Below, piece after piece: positions 24,581-34,194 of a DNA stretch of 64,000 nucleotides. How positions within the stretch are numbered: position 1 is the first letter of the stretch; each line of letters opens with the position of its first letter. The translations under genes were made by a program, and so were the position numbers. The stretch is from Kluyvera intermedia (GTDB lineage Bacteria > Pseudomonadota > Gammaproteobacteria > Enterobacterales > Enterobacteriaceae): contig NZ_CP139986.1 of NCBI RefSeq assembly GCF_034424175.1, positions 3,720,001-3,784,000 on the forward strand, in the 5' to 3' direction. The notes under the pieces are model-generated. The model did no database searches. It was not told where the DNA came from and saw nothing but the letters and a program-made list of their open reading frames with translations.

Positions 24581-25666
24581 ATGCAAAAAACAACGCTGGC
24601 ATTAACGATGATGGGTATTATTGCGTCTTCTTCAGCAATGGCCGCCGAAGTTTATAACAAAGATGGTAATAAGCTGGATGTGTACGGCAAAGTGAAAGCC
24701 ATGCATTACATGAGCGATGATTCCGGCTCCGATGGCGATAAAACATACATTCGTTTCGGTTTTAAAGGCGAAACCCAAATTAACGATCAGTTGACCGGTT
24801 ATGGTCGCTGGGAATCTGAATTCTCCGGCAATAACGATGAAAGCAACTCTTCACAGAAAACACGTCTGGCTTTTGCGGGTCTGAAATTAAAACAGTTCGG
24901 TTCGTTTGACTATGGTCGTAACCTGGGTGCGCTGTACGACGTCGAAGCCTGGACCGATATGTTCCCGGAATTCGGCGGTGAAGCCTCGGCGAAAACCGAT
25001 AACTTTATGACCAAACGTTCCAGCGGGCTGGCAACTTACCGTAATACCGATTTCTTCGGCGTGGTCGACGGGCTGGATTTAACCCTGCAATACCAGGGTA
25101 AAAATGACCGCAGCACCTATGCTACCGCCAACGGTGACGGTTTCGGTACTTCCCTGACCTATGATTTCGGCGGCAGCGACTTCGCCATGAGCGCGGCATA
25201 CACCAACTCTGACCGTACTGATATCCAACAGGCTAAATCCCTGTCACAGGGCGGAAAAAATGCAGAGTCCTGGGGCACGGGCCTGAAATACGACGCCAAT
25301 AATATTTACCTGGCGATGATTTATACCGAAACGCGCAATATGACGCCGGTAAAAGGCTTGGTTTCAGCGGATCAAGGTTTTGCTAATAAAGCGCAGAACT
25401 TCGAAGCCGTGGCGCAATATCAGTTTGATTTTGGCCTGCGTCCATCCTTGGGTTATGTCCAGATGAAAGGTAAAAACCTGGATAACGGCATTGGCGACCA
25501 GGATCTGATGAAATATGTAGATGTCGGCGCGACCTACTATTTCAACAAAAATATGTCCGCATTTGTCGATTATAAAATTAACCTGATTGATGAAGATGAC
25601 GTGACTAAGCGTCTGGCTATTATGACCGACGATGTGGTTGCAGTGGGTATGACTTACCAGTTCTAA
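24581..25666 (+). CDS. phoE: Outer-membrane phosphoporin PhoE
   Basis: A trimeric 16-strand porin induced under phosphate limitation, letting anions such as phosphate pass the outer membrane. The 361-residue precursor has a signal peptide (residues 1-21, ending SSAMA) and the mature start AEVYNKDGNKLDVYGKVKAMHYM typical of PhoE. It contains the loop-3 region VEAWTDMFPEFGG and ends in VGMTYQF with the C-terminal Phe needed for Bam recognition. The start at 24581 follows GGGAACGAG; upstream in-frame codons have no support. It is about ten residues longer than E. coli PhoE, mainly in surface loops. Located between proB and crl as in E. coli. Confidence 0.97.
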   Translation: MQKTTLALTMMGIIASSSAMAAEVYNKDGNKLDVYGKVKAMHYMSDDSGSDGDKTYIRFGFKGETQINDQLTGYGRWESEFSGNNDESNSSQKTRLAFAGLKLKQFGSFDYGRNLGALYDVEAWTDMFPEFGGEASAKTDNFMTKRSSGLATYRNTDFFGVVDGLDLTLQYQGKNDRSTYATANGDGFGTSLTYDFGGSDFAMSAAYTNSDRTDIQQAKSLSQGGKNAESWGTGLKYDANNIYLAMIYTETRNMTPVKGLVSADQGFANKAQNFEAVAQYQFDFGLRPSLGYVQMKGKNLDNGIGDQDLMKYVDVGATYYFNKNMSAFVDYKINLIDEDDVTKRLAIMTDDVVAVGMTYQF

Positions 25667-25685
25667 TCGCGTCTCCAAAAATAAG

Positions 25686-25720
25686 ATGGCCGGATAAGGT
25701 ATTACACCCTATCCGGCCAT
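25686..25720. repeat. REP-like palindrome / terminator after phoE
   Basis: Arms ATGGCCGGATA/TATCCGGCCAT (11 bp) around a 13-base centre. The GCCGGATA core is typical of enterobacterial REP units, which often stop transcription or protect mRNA ends. Confidence 0.75.
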
Positions 25721-25820
25721 TTGCGTTTTATTGCCCGATGGCACTTCGCTTATCGAGCCTACCTATTGTAATAGCCAATAGAAAGGCCAGCACGTTGGCT
25801 GGCCTTGTTATCGGGATGAT

Positions 25821-26222
25821 TTACGCGGTACGTTTTAACGCTTCGTTGGCAAAGCCTTTCGCCGGTTCAAGTCCCAACTCTAACGTCTTCAGCAGATCTT
25901 TCACGCGACCATGGAAACCCTGCAATGTTAACTCCAGACGTTCCACCACCTCGGGGTCTTTGATATCCACTTCCTGCCATACCCCTTCTTTGTCAAACAG
26001 TCCGAACTGGTAGCTGTAGGTGAAGCATTTTTCATGTGCTTCCATCTCCATCCACCAGCCCCAGAACTCACGCTTCTCCGGTGCAGGCTTTACATTCACG
26101 CAAACGGCCAGGCAGTCGAAAAAAAATCGGTTCTCTTCGCACTGTTCTTCGCGGATATAGGGGCCAAGCGCAGCGAACTTCTTAATCAATCTACTCTTCG
26201 GGTGTCCACTCGGTAACGTCAT
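25821..26222 (-). CDS. crl: Sigma-S assembly factor Crl
   Basis: A 133-residue cytoplasmic protein that binds RpoS and promotes formation of the sigma-S RNA polymerase, important for curli and stationary-phase genes. It matches the known Crl family along its length: start MTLPSGHPKSRLIKKFAALGPYIRE, the conserved FFFDCLAVCVNVKP and the WWMEME segment. It lies between phoE and frsA as in E. coli. In E. coli K-12 it is a site where IS elements insert; here it is intact. Confidence 0.97.
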   Translation of the reverse strand: MTLPSGHPKSRLIKKFAALGPYIREEQCEENRFFFDCLAVCVNVKPAPEKREFWGWWMEMEAHEKCFTYSYQFGLFDKEGVWQEVDIKDPEVVERLELTLQGFHGRVKDLLKTLELGLEPAKGFANEALKRTA

Positions 26223-26279
26223 TGCGATCTCCTTTAGTGATGCAACTGTTTTACCAAATCAATAGAATTTATCAATATA

Positions 26280-27524
26280 TTAACAAAATCTATTGTTGAT
26301 CCACGCGGCAATTTCTTTCAGTGCCTTGTCAAAGTTGCGATACACCGGGTTAAACGGGATCGACAGTAGTTTCCCTTGCGAAGATGACGAGACGATTAAA
26401 CGCGACTCTTCTTCCGGGCTGAATGGATCGTTATCCCAGAATCCCGAAAGCATTGGCGTTGGGCAGCGACGGCCCAGTAACCCTTGGGTTTTCAGCGAGT
26501 AGCGGTTTAGTTCCACACGTAGCGCTTCGTCGGAGGCGTCGTGCATTCCCAGACGGGAGGCCAGCACATCAAGATACATTTCCGGGACGCGCCCCTGATG
26601 CAGTGGGTCACTCAATAATCCATGTACGACTGGGCCCAAACAGGCGACCGCTTTCAGATTCTGTGCTTCCAGATAAGCCAGGCGCACGGCAACGTTGGCG
26701 CCAAAGCGGAAACCAAAGGCCGCCACGCGCGTATGGTCGACCCATGGGATATTCGGCAGCGCGCGGATAACGTGCTGATGTAGCAGACTGGAGTCCTGCG
26801 TCAGCTTCCATTTTGAAGAGAAGCCGATAGAGGGCATATCCACGGTCAACATCGCGATGCCAAGCGGTGCAAAGTAGTGTTCATACAGGCTGTAGTAATC
26901 CGTCTGTAAGCCATCAAGACCACCGCACATCAGCACCGTTGGGAACGGGCCGTCGCCTTTCGGCATATGCAGGAAGCCGGTAATAGGCGCACCACCGGGG
27001 ATGGTAAACTCCAGTTCACGCATTTCGCCCGGCAAACGCTTCGCCGCTTCCTGATAAGCACGGTTTCCAAGCGCCTGTGCCTGTTCTGCAAGCTCATCGC
27101 CCTTCAGGTGTGGGTAGGCCGCAATGCTATACAGGTTGGACGCGTGCAGCCAGTGGCGGCCGCTGAGCGTTTCGTCCGATTCTTGCATGGCTTTCTGCTG
27201 CCAGACCATGGCTTGCGTTGACCATTCGTAAATCCAGTTCCCGCCACGGTAGCCCACGACGGTATCAAACAGCTCTTCGTCAGTACGTTCGGCCTTGCTC
27301 ATGACAATCCGTGCCTGGACGTCGAGGATCTCCTGAGGCGTCACGCCTCGCCAGATCCACATCAAGCGGTTGATCATGCGGTACCAGTGCGGAACGTTCG
27401 CACCGCTCAGCGCGGACTGCATACTGGCAGTGTTACCGGTGTTGAACCGACGCACCAGCGTGGATGTTTCGGGGTGTTTAAAACGCGGCTTGAATAGCGT
27501 TTCGCTGAGATTGGCTTCTGGCAT
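26280..27524 (-). CDS. frsA: FrsA, fermentation-respiration switch protein (alpha/beta hydrolase fold)
   Basis: A 414-residue cytoplasmic protein matching FrsA of E. coli in size and sequence. It has the alpha/beta hydrolase fold with GGLDGLQTDYYSLYE and an elbow AAFGFRFGANVA that lacks the catalytic serine, so simple esterase activity is doubtful; family members are described as partners of glucose-specific enzyme IIA and as pyruvate-related enzymes, which is contested. I place the start at the ATG at 27524 with GGAGG seven bases upstream; the GTG one codon earlier is too close. It is co-directional with gpt upstream and crl downstream. Confidence 0.95.
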   Translation of the reverse strand: MPEANLSETLFKPRFKHPETSTLVRRFNTGNTASMQSALSGANVPHWYRMINRLMWIWRGVTPQEILDVQARIVMSKAERTDEELFDTVVGYRGGNWIYEWSTQAMVWQQKAMQESDETLSGRHWLHASNLYSIAAYPHLKGDELAEQAQALGNRAYQEAAKRLPGEMRELEFTIPGGAPITGFLHMPKGDGPFPTVLMCGGLDGLQTDYYSLYEHYFAPLGIAMLTVDMPSIGFSSKWKLTQDSSLLHQHVIRALPNIPWVDHTRVAAFGFRFGANVAVRLAYLEAQNLKAVACLGPVVHGLLSDPLHQGRVPEMYLDVLASRLGMHDASDEALRVELNRYSLKTQGLLGRRCPTPMLSGFWDNDPFSPEEESRLIVSSSSQGKLLSIPFNPVYRNFDKALKEIAAWINNRFC

Positions 27525-27585
27525 CACAAAACCTCCATGGATACGATCTTAGGACTATTGTAACGCGTGGGGCGTTAAAAAGAAC

Positions 27586-27608
27586 AACGCCCGGCATAAC
27601 CGGGCGTT
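27586..27608 (-). terminator. Terminator of gpt
   Basis: Nine-bp stem AACGCCCGG/CCGGGCGTT; on the minus strand it is followed by GTTCTTTTTAA, directly after the gpt stop. Confidence 0.85.
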
Positions 27609-27630
27609 GGGAGCGCATTTAATGACTGAA

Positions 27631-28089
27631 TTAACGCCCGGAGATTGGTGGTACGAATACCACGCCCATATCCCAGGGTTGTTCAATCCAGGTATCCTGC
27701 GGGATATCAACAACATAATCGTTGACCAGTGGGCGACCCGCTGGTTTCGCGAAGATGGTGACGAAATGCGCTTTTGGGTACATTTCACGAATCGCAACGG
27801 CAGTGCCGCCGGTATCGACCAGATCGTCGATAACAATAAAGCCTTCGCCATCGCCTTCCGCGCGCTTAAGAACTTTCAGTTCACGCTGGTTGTCGTGGTC
27901 ATAGCTGGAGATGCATACGGTGTCGACATGACGAATGCCCAGTTCACGTGCCAGCAGTGCAGCCGGTACCAAACCACCACGGCTAACGGCAATAATACCT
28001 TTCCATTGTTCAGAAGGCATCAGGCGTGCAGCGAGCTTGCGCGCGTGAATCTGCAACATGTCCCAAGTGACGACGTATTTTTCGCTCAT
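27631..28089 (-). CDS. gpt: Xanthine-guanine phosphoribosyltransferase
   Basis: Purine salvage: transfers phosphoribose from PRPP to guanine, xanthine and, less well, hypoxanthine. The 152-residue protein has the length of the E. coli enzyme, begins MSEKYVVTWDMLQIHARKLA and shows the PRPP-binding loop FIVIDDLVDTGGTA (about 84-97) and the early SRGGLVPA loop. Membrane-associated tetramer in E. coli. It is divergent from pepD and followed by a strong terminator before frsA. Confidence 0.98.
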   Translation of the reverse strand: MSEKYVVTWDMLQIHARKLAARLMPSEQWKGIIAVSRGGLVPAALLARELGIRHVDTVCISSYDHDNQRELKVLKRAEGDGEGFIVIDDLVDTGGTAVAIREMYPKAHFVTIFAKPAGRPLVNDYVVDIPQDTWIEQPWDMGVVFVPPISGR

Positions 28090-28346
28090 GTGAAAGTGTC
28101 CCAGCCTGTGTTATACGGCTTAAAAAGTGTTCAAGGGGGAAATGGGTTGCGCGAGATTATAGAGATCTGACGCACTAAAAACCAGTGTTTAGCGGAATCA
28201 CAGGCGCTTTTTACGTGGTTTGTTCTACCGCAAGACAGAGAAAGTGGTATTCTCAACCCCATCGCGCAAGCCAGGCTTGTGGTATATGTATGTGCTAACC
28301 CTTTACCTGCAAGCGACTTTTGCAGAACGCCGTAAGGAGACTCATC

Positions 28347-29804
28347 GTGTCTGAACTGTCTCAATTATCCCCGCAGCCGCTGTGGGATATTTTTGCCAAA
28401 ATCTGTTCTATTCCGCACCCTTCTCATCATGAAGAGCAGCTCGCTGCCCACATCATTGGCTGGGCGAAAGAAAAAGGTCTGCACGCAGAACGCGACCAGG
28501 TCGGCAACATTCTGATTCGTAAAGCCGCGACGCCGGGCATGGAAAACCGTAAACCGGTTGTGCTGCAGGCTCACCTCGATATGGTGCCGCAGAAAAACAA
28601 TGACACCGTGCACGATTTCGCTAAAGACCCTATTCAGCCGTACATCGATGGTGAGTGGGTAAAAGCACGCGGCACTACGCTTGGCGCAGATAACGGTATC
28701 GGTATGGCATCCGCGCTGGCGGTGCTGTCTGACGAATCCGTCGAGCATGGCCCGCTGGAAGTGCTGCTGACCATGACCGAAGAAACCGGTATGGACGGTG
28801 CATTTGGTCTGCAGTCCGGTTGGTTGCAGGGCGAGATTCTGATCAACACCGACTCTGAAGAGGAGGGTGAGATCTACATGGGTTGCGCAGGGGGTATCGA
28901 CTTTACCAGCAGTCTGCCGCTGACCCGTGAAGCGATTCCGGCTGGCTTCCAGACCTTCAAGCTGACGCTGAAAGGGCTGAAAGGCGGTCACTCCGGCGGT
29001 GATATTCACCTTGGTCTGGGTAACGCTAACAAGCTGCTGGCCCGTTTCCTGGCAGCCCACGCGGCAGAGCTGGATCTGCGTCTGGTCGACTTCAACGGCG
29101 GTACGCTGCGTAACGCTATTCCACGTGAAGCATTTGCGGCACTGGCTATCCCAGCGGATAAAGTTGATGCACTAAAAGCGCTGGTTAAAACCTATCTGGA
29201 CATTCTGCAAAACGAACTGTCAGCGAAAGAGAAAAACCTAAACCTGGTGCTGGAAGCCGTTACCGTTGAAGCAAAAGCGCTGACCAACGCGTCACGCGAT
29301 GCGTTTGTTCAACTGCTGAACGCCACGCCGAACGGGGTAATTCGCAATTCTGACGTGGCAAAAGGTGTCGTTGAAACCTCTCTGAACGTCGGCGTCGTTT
29401 CCTTTACCGAAGATACCGCCATCATTCACTGTCTGATCCGTTCTCTGCTCGACAGTGGGAAAGATTATGTAGTGAGCATGCTGGAATCGCTGGGCGCGCT
29501 GGCCGGGGCTCAGACCCAGCCGAAAGGCGGCTACCCGGGCTGGCAGCCAGATGCCAAATCTCCGGTGATGCAGTTGGTGCGTGAAACCTATCAGCGCCTG
29601 TTCAACAAGGTGCCGAATATTCAGATTATCCACGCGGGTCTGGAATGTGGTCTGTTCAAGAAGCCGTATCCGAACATGGATATGGTGTCGATTGGGCCAA
29701 CTATCACCGGGCCTCATTCACCGGATGAGCAGGTTCATATCGAAAGCGTTGGCCAGTATTGGCAGCTGCTGACGGAACTGCTGAAAGCGATTCCGGCGAA
29801 GTAA
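28347..29804 (+). CDS. pepD: Aminoacyl-histidine dipeptidase (peptidase D)
   Basis: Cytosolic M20-family zinc dipeptidase that hydrolyses dipeptides such as carnosine. With the GTG start at 28347 (AAGGAGA seven bases upstream) the protein has 485 residues, identical to the E. coli length and starting with SELSQLSPQPLWDIF; an ATG at 28320 would add nine unsupported residues. Metal and catalytic residues are visible in LQAHLDMVP, TLGADNGIG, MTEETGMDGA and NTDSEEEGE, with a late histidine in GPHSPDEQVHIES. A monocistronic unit closed by the large hairpin at 29819. Confidence 0.98.
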   Translation: MSELSQLSPQPLWDIFAKICSIPHPSHHEEQLAAHIIGWAKEKGLHAERDQVGNILIRKAATPGMENRKPVVLQAHLDMVPQKNNDTVHDFAKDPIQPYIDGEWVKARGTTLGADNGIGMASALAVLSDESVEHGPLEVLLTMTEETGMDGAFGLQSGWLQGEILINTDSEEEGEIYMGCAGGIDFTSSLPLTREAIPAGFQTFKLTLKGLKGGHSGGDIHLGLGNANKLLARFLAAHAAELDLRLVDFNGGTLRNAIPREAFAALAIPADKVDALKALVKTYLDILQNELSAKEKNLNLVLEAVTVEAKALTNASRDAFVQLLNATPNGVIRNSDVAKGVVETSLNVGVVSFTEDTAIIHCLIRSLLDSGKDYVVSMLESLGALAGAQTQPKGGYPGWQPDAKSPVMQLVRETYQRLFNKVPNIQIIHAGLECGLFKKPYPNMDMVSIGPTITGPHSPDEQVHIESVGQYWQLLTELLKAIPAK

Positions 29805-29818
29805 GTTTTAAGCCGTTT

Positions 29819-29888
29819 CCGGCGGCGCTTCGCTTGGTCGGGCTACATTTTTGCATATTTGTAGCCCGACCAAGCGAAGCGCCGCCGG
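29819..29888. repeat. Perfect 29-bp inverted repeat (REP pair/BIME-like hairpin)
   Basis: Positions 29819-29847 and 29860-29888 are exact reverse complements around a 12-base AT-rich loop. The arms contain GGCGGCGCTTCGCTTGG, akin to enterobacterial REP units. It lies between the converging pepD and yafP genes and probably ends both transcripts. Confidence 0.9.
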
Positions 29889-29901
29889 GAATATCACCGA
29901 A

Positions 29902-30345
29902 CTACCTGACCTTTTCCATCCGATAATTCACAAACGTCTCCCCACGCGCCTGAACCTCCTGCTCTGCCACGACAACAAATCCATGACGCTCAAAACACGG
30001 CCTGGCGGTGATGCTCGCTTCGACCGTTAACGTTCCTGTTGGGATCTGAACAAATAGCGCGTTAAGCAAAGCGCTGGCAACGCCCTGTCGCGAGAATTCC
30101 GGTGCGACAAAGAGCAGATCAATATAGTCGCCAATCGCGGTGATAAATCCGACGGGACGCTCGTTTACGGTTGCCACCAGCACCTGCGATTCCACCATTT
30201 TTTGTTGCCAGCGAGCCTCATCAACCTGTGCCCAGGCGGCAATCTGTGATGGTGAGTAGTGCTGGCTTGCGGTTTCACGCACCGCTCGCAGGAAAATCTG
30301 ACATAGCGCCGGGAAATCACTTTCACGGTAAGAACGGATAAACAT
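29902..30345 (-). CDS. yafP: GNAT-family N-acetyltransferase YafP
   Basis: A 147-residue GNAT acetyltransferase, similar in size and sequence to E. coli YafP (TASQHYSPSQIAAWAQ, then FVAPEFSRQGVASALL as the acetyl-CoA-binding motif A). The substrate is unknown. It starts three bases after the dinB stop, so it is in the SOS-induced dinB operon. In E. coli K-12 the toxin-antitoxin genes yafNO lie between dinB and yafP; here they are absent and the genes are adjacent. Confidence 0.93.
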   Translation of the reverse strand: MFIRSYRESDFPALCQIFLRAVRETASQHYSPSQIAAWAQVDEARWQQKMVESQVLVATVNERPVGFITAIGDYIDLLFVAPEFSRQGVASALLNALFVQIPTGTLTVEASITARPCFERHGFVVVAEQEVQARGETFVNYRMEKVR

Positions 30346-30347
30346 GG

Positions 30348-31403
30348 TTAAATTCCTAAGAGAAGCTGTCGTTCAAGCTGCGGATCCAGCAGCGTGACAT
30401 GCAGACCAACGAGACGCACGCCGCGCTCAGCGCGTCTTTCTTGCCAGGATTTCCGCGCCGTGGCAATTAAGTCGTCTTTATTGAGCTTCGGCCAGACGTG
30501 CTCCTGAGTGGTTTGCTGGAAATCATTAAATTTTAATTTGATGCCCTGGCGAGCAATCAATAAATCCGGTCTGACTTTCGCCAGTCGACGCTCAAGCTCA
30601 GGATAGAGCCGTTCGATAATCGCCTCGCAGTCCGACCACTGGTGAATATCTTCTTCCAACGTACGCTCAACACCTATCGATTTGCGTTGACGATCGTTGT
30701 TGATCTCGCGTTCATCGATCCCCTGGCTACGCTCCCACAGGATCCGCCCAAATTTACCAAAGCGTTTAAGCAGCATGGCCAGGTCGCTGTTCTGCACATC
30801 TTCGCAGGTACGCAGCCCCATGCTTTCGAGCTTCGCGGCGGAGACTTTGCCCACGCCCGGAATTTTACTTAACGGCAGGGTTTTGAGAAATGCGGGGACT
30901 TCGTCTGGTGTCAGTACAAACTGACCGTTGGGCTTATTGAGATCGGAGGCAATTTTAGCCAGAAATTTTATCGGAGCGACCCCCGCCGATGCGGTCAGTG
31001 CCAGCTCATTAAATATGGTCTGGCGAATCTCCTGTGCCATCAACGTCGCCGAACCGTGGCAGTGTGGGCTGTCGCTGACGTCCAGGTAGGCTTCATCCAG
31101 CGATAGCGGTTCAATTAGTGAGGTGTAGCGGGAGAAGATTTCACGAATGTGGTGAGAGGCTTCACGATAAGCTTCAAAGCGCCCGGGTAATAACGTGAGG
31201 TGCGGACAAAGCTTTAAGGCCATTCCCGTCGGCATGGCGCTGCGCACGCCAAATTTGCGCGCTGGATAGTTCGCAGTGCTTATCACACCGCGCTGTACGC
31301 GACTGCCGCCGATGGCGATTGGAATATCGCGCAGCGCCGGGTTATCGCGCATTTCAACCGCCGCGAAGAAGCAGTCCATATCGATATGGATTATTTTGCG
31401 CAT
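30348..31403 (-). CDS. dinB: DNA polymerase IV (Y-family)
   Basis: Error-prone translesion polymerase of the SOS response. The 351-residue protein matches E. coli DinB: catalytic acidic residues D8 (IIHIDMDCFFAAVE) and DE in LSLDEAYLDVSD, the steric-gate Phe13 region, the helix-hairpin-helix thumb (KIPGVGKVSAAKLESMG) and a C-terminal beta-clamp-binding motif (QLERQLLLGI). A LexA box stands 20 bases before the start, and yafP follows in the same operon. Confidence 0.98.
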   Translation of the reverse strand: MRKIIHIDMDCFFAAVEMRDNPALRDIPIAIGGSRVQRGVISTANYPARKFGVRSAMPTGMALKLCPHLTLLPGRFEAYREASHHIREIFSRYTSLIEPLSLDEAYLDVSDSPHCHGSATLMAQEIRQTIFNELALTASAGVAPIKFLAKIASDLNKPNGQFVLTPDEVPAFLKTLPLSKIPGVGKVSAAKLESMGLRTCEDVQNSDLAMLLKRFGKFGRILWERSQGIDEREINNDRQRKSIGVERTLEEDIHQWSDCEAIIERLYPELERRLAKVRPDLLIARQGIKLKFNDFQQTTQEHVWPKLNKDDLIATARKSWQERRAERGVRLVGLHVTLLDPQLERQLLLGI

Positions 31404-31422
31404 TGTTAGCCCTCACTTACCA

Positions 31423-31438
31423 CTGGATAAGTATACAG
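31423..31438 (-). promoter_or_regulatory. LexA (SOS) box of dinB
   Basis: On the minus strand CTGTATACTTATCCAG, differing from the CTGT-N8-ACAG consensus at one position of the right arm and close to the dinB box known from E. coli. Confidence 0.85.
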
Positions 31439-31498
31439 CACAATAATGGCAAATGAGAAGGATAAGAACTCGCCCAGCGACGCCGGGCGATAGGGATA

Positions 31499-31714
31499 CT
31501 ACAAAATGCGGTTTTGCTGGCGCTGCGCCTCACGCGCCATACGTTTTTTACGCGCATCGCAGGGTTCAGGGCAGTCGCAGACTTTTTCAATACCCAGTGA
31601 TGAGATCCCGCCGCAGCTACCTTGCAAGCTTTTTCGCTTCACCAGATATCCCAGCGACATGCCGAAAATCGCTAGCGCGAAAATGCCAAATGTCGCCAGA
31701 AATACTGTTAACAT
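31499..31714 (-). CDS. nqrM: NqrM, Na+-NQR maturation protein
   Basis: A 71-residue protein with one N-terminal membrane helix and a cysteine-rich tail (SCGGISS, VCDCPEPCDARKK) matching NqrM, which is needed to deliver iron for the Fe centre between NqrD and NqrE. Of two tandem ATGs (31717 and 31714) the second has better spacing to GGAGG. It overlaps or abuts the nqrF stop and is the last gene of the nqr operon. In many species apbE lies between nqrF and nqrM; it is absent here. Confidence 0.9.
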   Translation of the reverse strand: MLTVFLATFGIFALAIFGMSLGYLVKRKSLQGSCGGISSLGIEKVCDCPEPCDARKKRMAREAQRQQNRIL

Positions 31715-31716
31715 CA

Positions 31717-32940
31717 TCAGCCTCCAAAGTCGTCGAGCATGATATTTTCATCCTCAACGCCTAAGTCTTTGAGCATTTTTATCACCGCGGCGTTCATCAT
31801 CGGCGGCCCGCACATGTAAAACTCACAGTCTTCAGGGGCCGGATGATCCCGCAGGTAGTTCTCGTACAGAACATTATGAATAAAGCCCGTGTACCCGGTC
31901 CAGTTATCTTCAGGCTGCGCATCAGAGAGCGCAATGTTGAAGGTAAAGTTCGGATTTTCCCGCGCCAGTTGCTCAAACTCTTCTTCATAGAACATTTCGC
32001 GCAGCGAGCGCGCACCGTACCAGAAGCTGATTTTACGCTTGCTGTGTAAGCGTTTGAGCTGGTCGAAGATATGCGAACGCATAGGCGCCATCCCGGCACC
32101 ACCGCCGATAAAGACCATCTCTGCCTCGGTCTCTTTGGCAAAGAATTCACCAAATGGTCCAGAAATCGTCACCTTATCTCCGGCTTTCAGCGACCAGATA
32201 TACGAGGACATGATCCCCGGCGGCGCGTCAGGCGCAGAAGGCGGCGGCGTGGCAATACGCACGTTGAGCATGATGATGCCCTTCTCTTCCGGATAGTTCG
32301 CCATCGAGTAGGCGCGAAGCGTCGGCTCTTTCACATCCGAGACATAGCGGAACAAATTAAACTTGTCCCAGTCACCGCGGTATTCATCCGGTACATCAAA
32401 GTCAGCGTAGGCCACTTTATGCGGTGGACACTCAATCTGAATATAGCCACCAGCACGAAACGGTACGTTTTCACCGGCAGGAATCGCCAGCTTTAGCTCT
32501 TTAATAAACGTCGCTTTGTTATCGTTAGAGATAACTTCGCATTCCCATTTTTTCACCCCGAACACTTCATCCGGCAGTTCAATTTTCATGTCCTGACGCA
32601 CGGCAACCTGACAGGCTAAACGACAGCCTTCTTTGGCTTCACGCTTGGTGATGTGCGAAAGCTCAGTCGGCAGAATATCACCACCGCCTTCTTTCACCTT
32701 TACCCGACACTGGCCACAGGATCCACCACCGCCGCAGGCAGAGGAGATAAAGATACCGTTGCTGGATAACGTGTTCAGCAGCTTGTCGCCCGCTGGGGTC
32801 TTAATCTGCTTATCCGCTTCATTGTTGATTTCGATAACCACGTCACCTGCATTCACAAGCTTTGATTTGGCGAACAAAATCAGTAGCGATAGCACCAGCA
32901 CAATCAGCGTAAACATGACTACGCCTAGTAATATTTCCAT
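31717..32940 (-). CDS. nqrF: Na+-translocating NADH:quinone reductase subunit F
   Basis: Electron entry subunit: oxidises NADH on the cytoplasmic side and passes electrons through FAD and a 2Fe-2S cluster. The 407-residue protein has an N-terminal membrane anchor (about 3-24), a ferredoxin domain with SACGGGGSCGQCRVKV and a later CRLACQV (four Cys ligands), the FAD motif RAYSMANYPEE and the NAD motif GGGAGMAPMRSH. Length is the family norm. It follows nqrE by 12 bases. Confidence 0.98.
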   Translation of the reverse strand: MEILLGVVMFTLIVLVLSLLILFAKSKLVNAGDVVIEINNEADKQIKTPAGDKLLNTLSSNGIFISSACGGGGSCGQCRVKVKEGGGDILPTELSHITKREAKEGCRLACQVAVRQDMKIELPDEVFGVKKWECEVISNDNKATFIKELKLAIPAGENVPFRAGGYIQIECPPHKVAYADFDVPDEYRGDWDKFNLFRYVSDVKEPTLRAYSMANYPEEKGIIMLNVRIATPPPSAPDAPPGIMSSYIWSLKAGDKVTISGPFGEFFAKETEAEMVFIGGGAGMAPMRSHIFDQLKRLHSKRKISFWYGARSLREMFYEEEFEQLARENPNFTFNIALSDAQPEDNWTGYTGFIHNVLYENYLRDHPAPEDCEFYMCGPPMMNAAVIKMLKDLGVEDENIMLDDFGG

Positions 32941-32952
32941 GATTAACGGCCC

Positions 32953-33549
<597 letters not shown>

Positions 33550-33555
33550 AATCGG

Positions 33556-34194
33556 TTACTCCTTTTCTTGCTGTTCCGGCTTCCAGCTACGCAGCGCCCA
33601 GATCAGCAAACCGATAATGAAAAATGCGCTCGGTGCGAGCAAAAACAGGCCGTTTGGCTGATACCAGCCGCCGTTTTTAACGGTTTCCAGTACCGTGATA
33701 CCGAACAGCTTGCCGCTGCCGATAAGTTCACGCAGGAAGCCAACAATCAGCAAAATCGCGCCATAACCCAAACCGTTACCAATGCCGTCCATAAAGCTCG
33801 CCATCGGCGGTGATTTCATCGCATACGCTTCCGCGCGCCCCATCACGATACAGTTGGTGATGATAAGTCCGACGAATACCGACAGCTGTTTCGAGGTTTC
33901 GTAGGCGAATGCGCGTAATAGCTGATCGACCACGATAACCAGCGAGGCGATGATCGCCATCTGCACAATAATGCGCACGCTGTTTGGAATATGGTGACGG
34001 ATCATGGAGATAAACATGCTGGAAAACGCCGTTACCAGCGTCACCGCAATGGTCATCACAAAGGCCGTTTCCAGCTTGGTGGTGACCGCCAGCGCCGAAC
34101 AGACGCCGAGCACCTGTAGCGCAATGGGGTTGTTAGCGATAAGCGGGCCGACTAGCACGCGCTTCATCTCTTTCATATCGCCCTGCTCAGCCAT
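33556..34194 (-). CDS. nqrD: Na+-NQR subunit D
   Basis: A 212-residue membrane subunit with six helices and conserved cysteines (VLGVCSALAV, ITNCIVMGRAEA) that, with NqrE, bind the iron centre. The start MAEQGDMKEMKRVLVGPL overlaps the end of nqrC by eight bases, consistent with coupled translation. Part of the Na+-pumping complex in the inner membrane. Confidence 0.97.
   Translation of the reverse strand: MAEQGDMKEMKRVLVGPLIANNPIALQVLGVCSALAVTTKLETAFVMTIAVTLVTAFSSMFISMIRHHIPNSVRIIVQMAIIASLVIVVDQLLRAFAYETSKQLSVFVGLIITNCIVMGRAEAYAMKSPPMASFMDGIGNGLGYGAILLIVGFLRELIGSGKLFGITVLETVKNGGWYQPNGLFLLAPSAFFIIGLLIWALRSWKPEQQEKE

Noticed and set aside
28365..29060. 231-codon minus-strand open frame
   Set aside because: Antisense to pepD; no family features.
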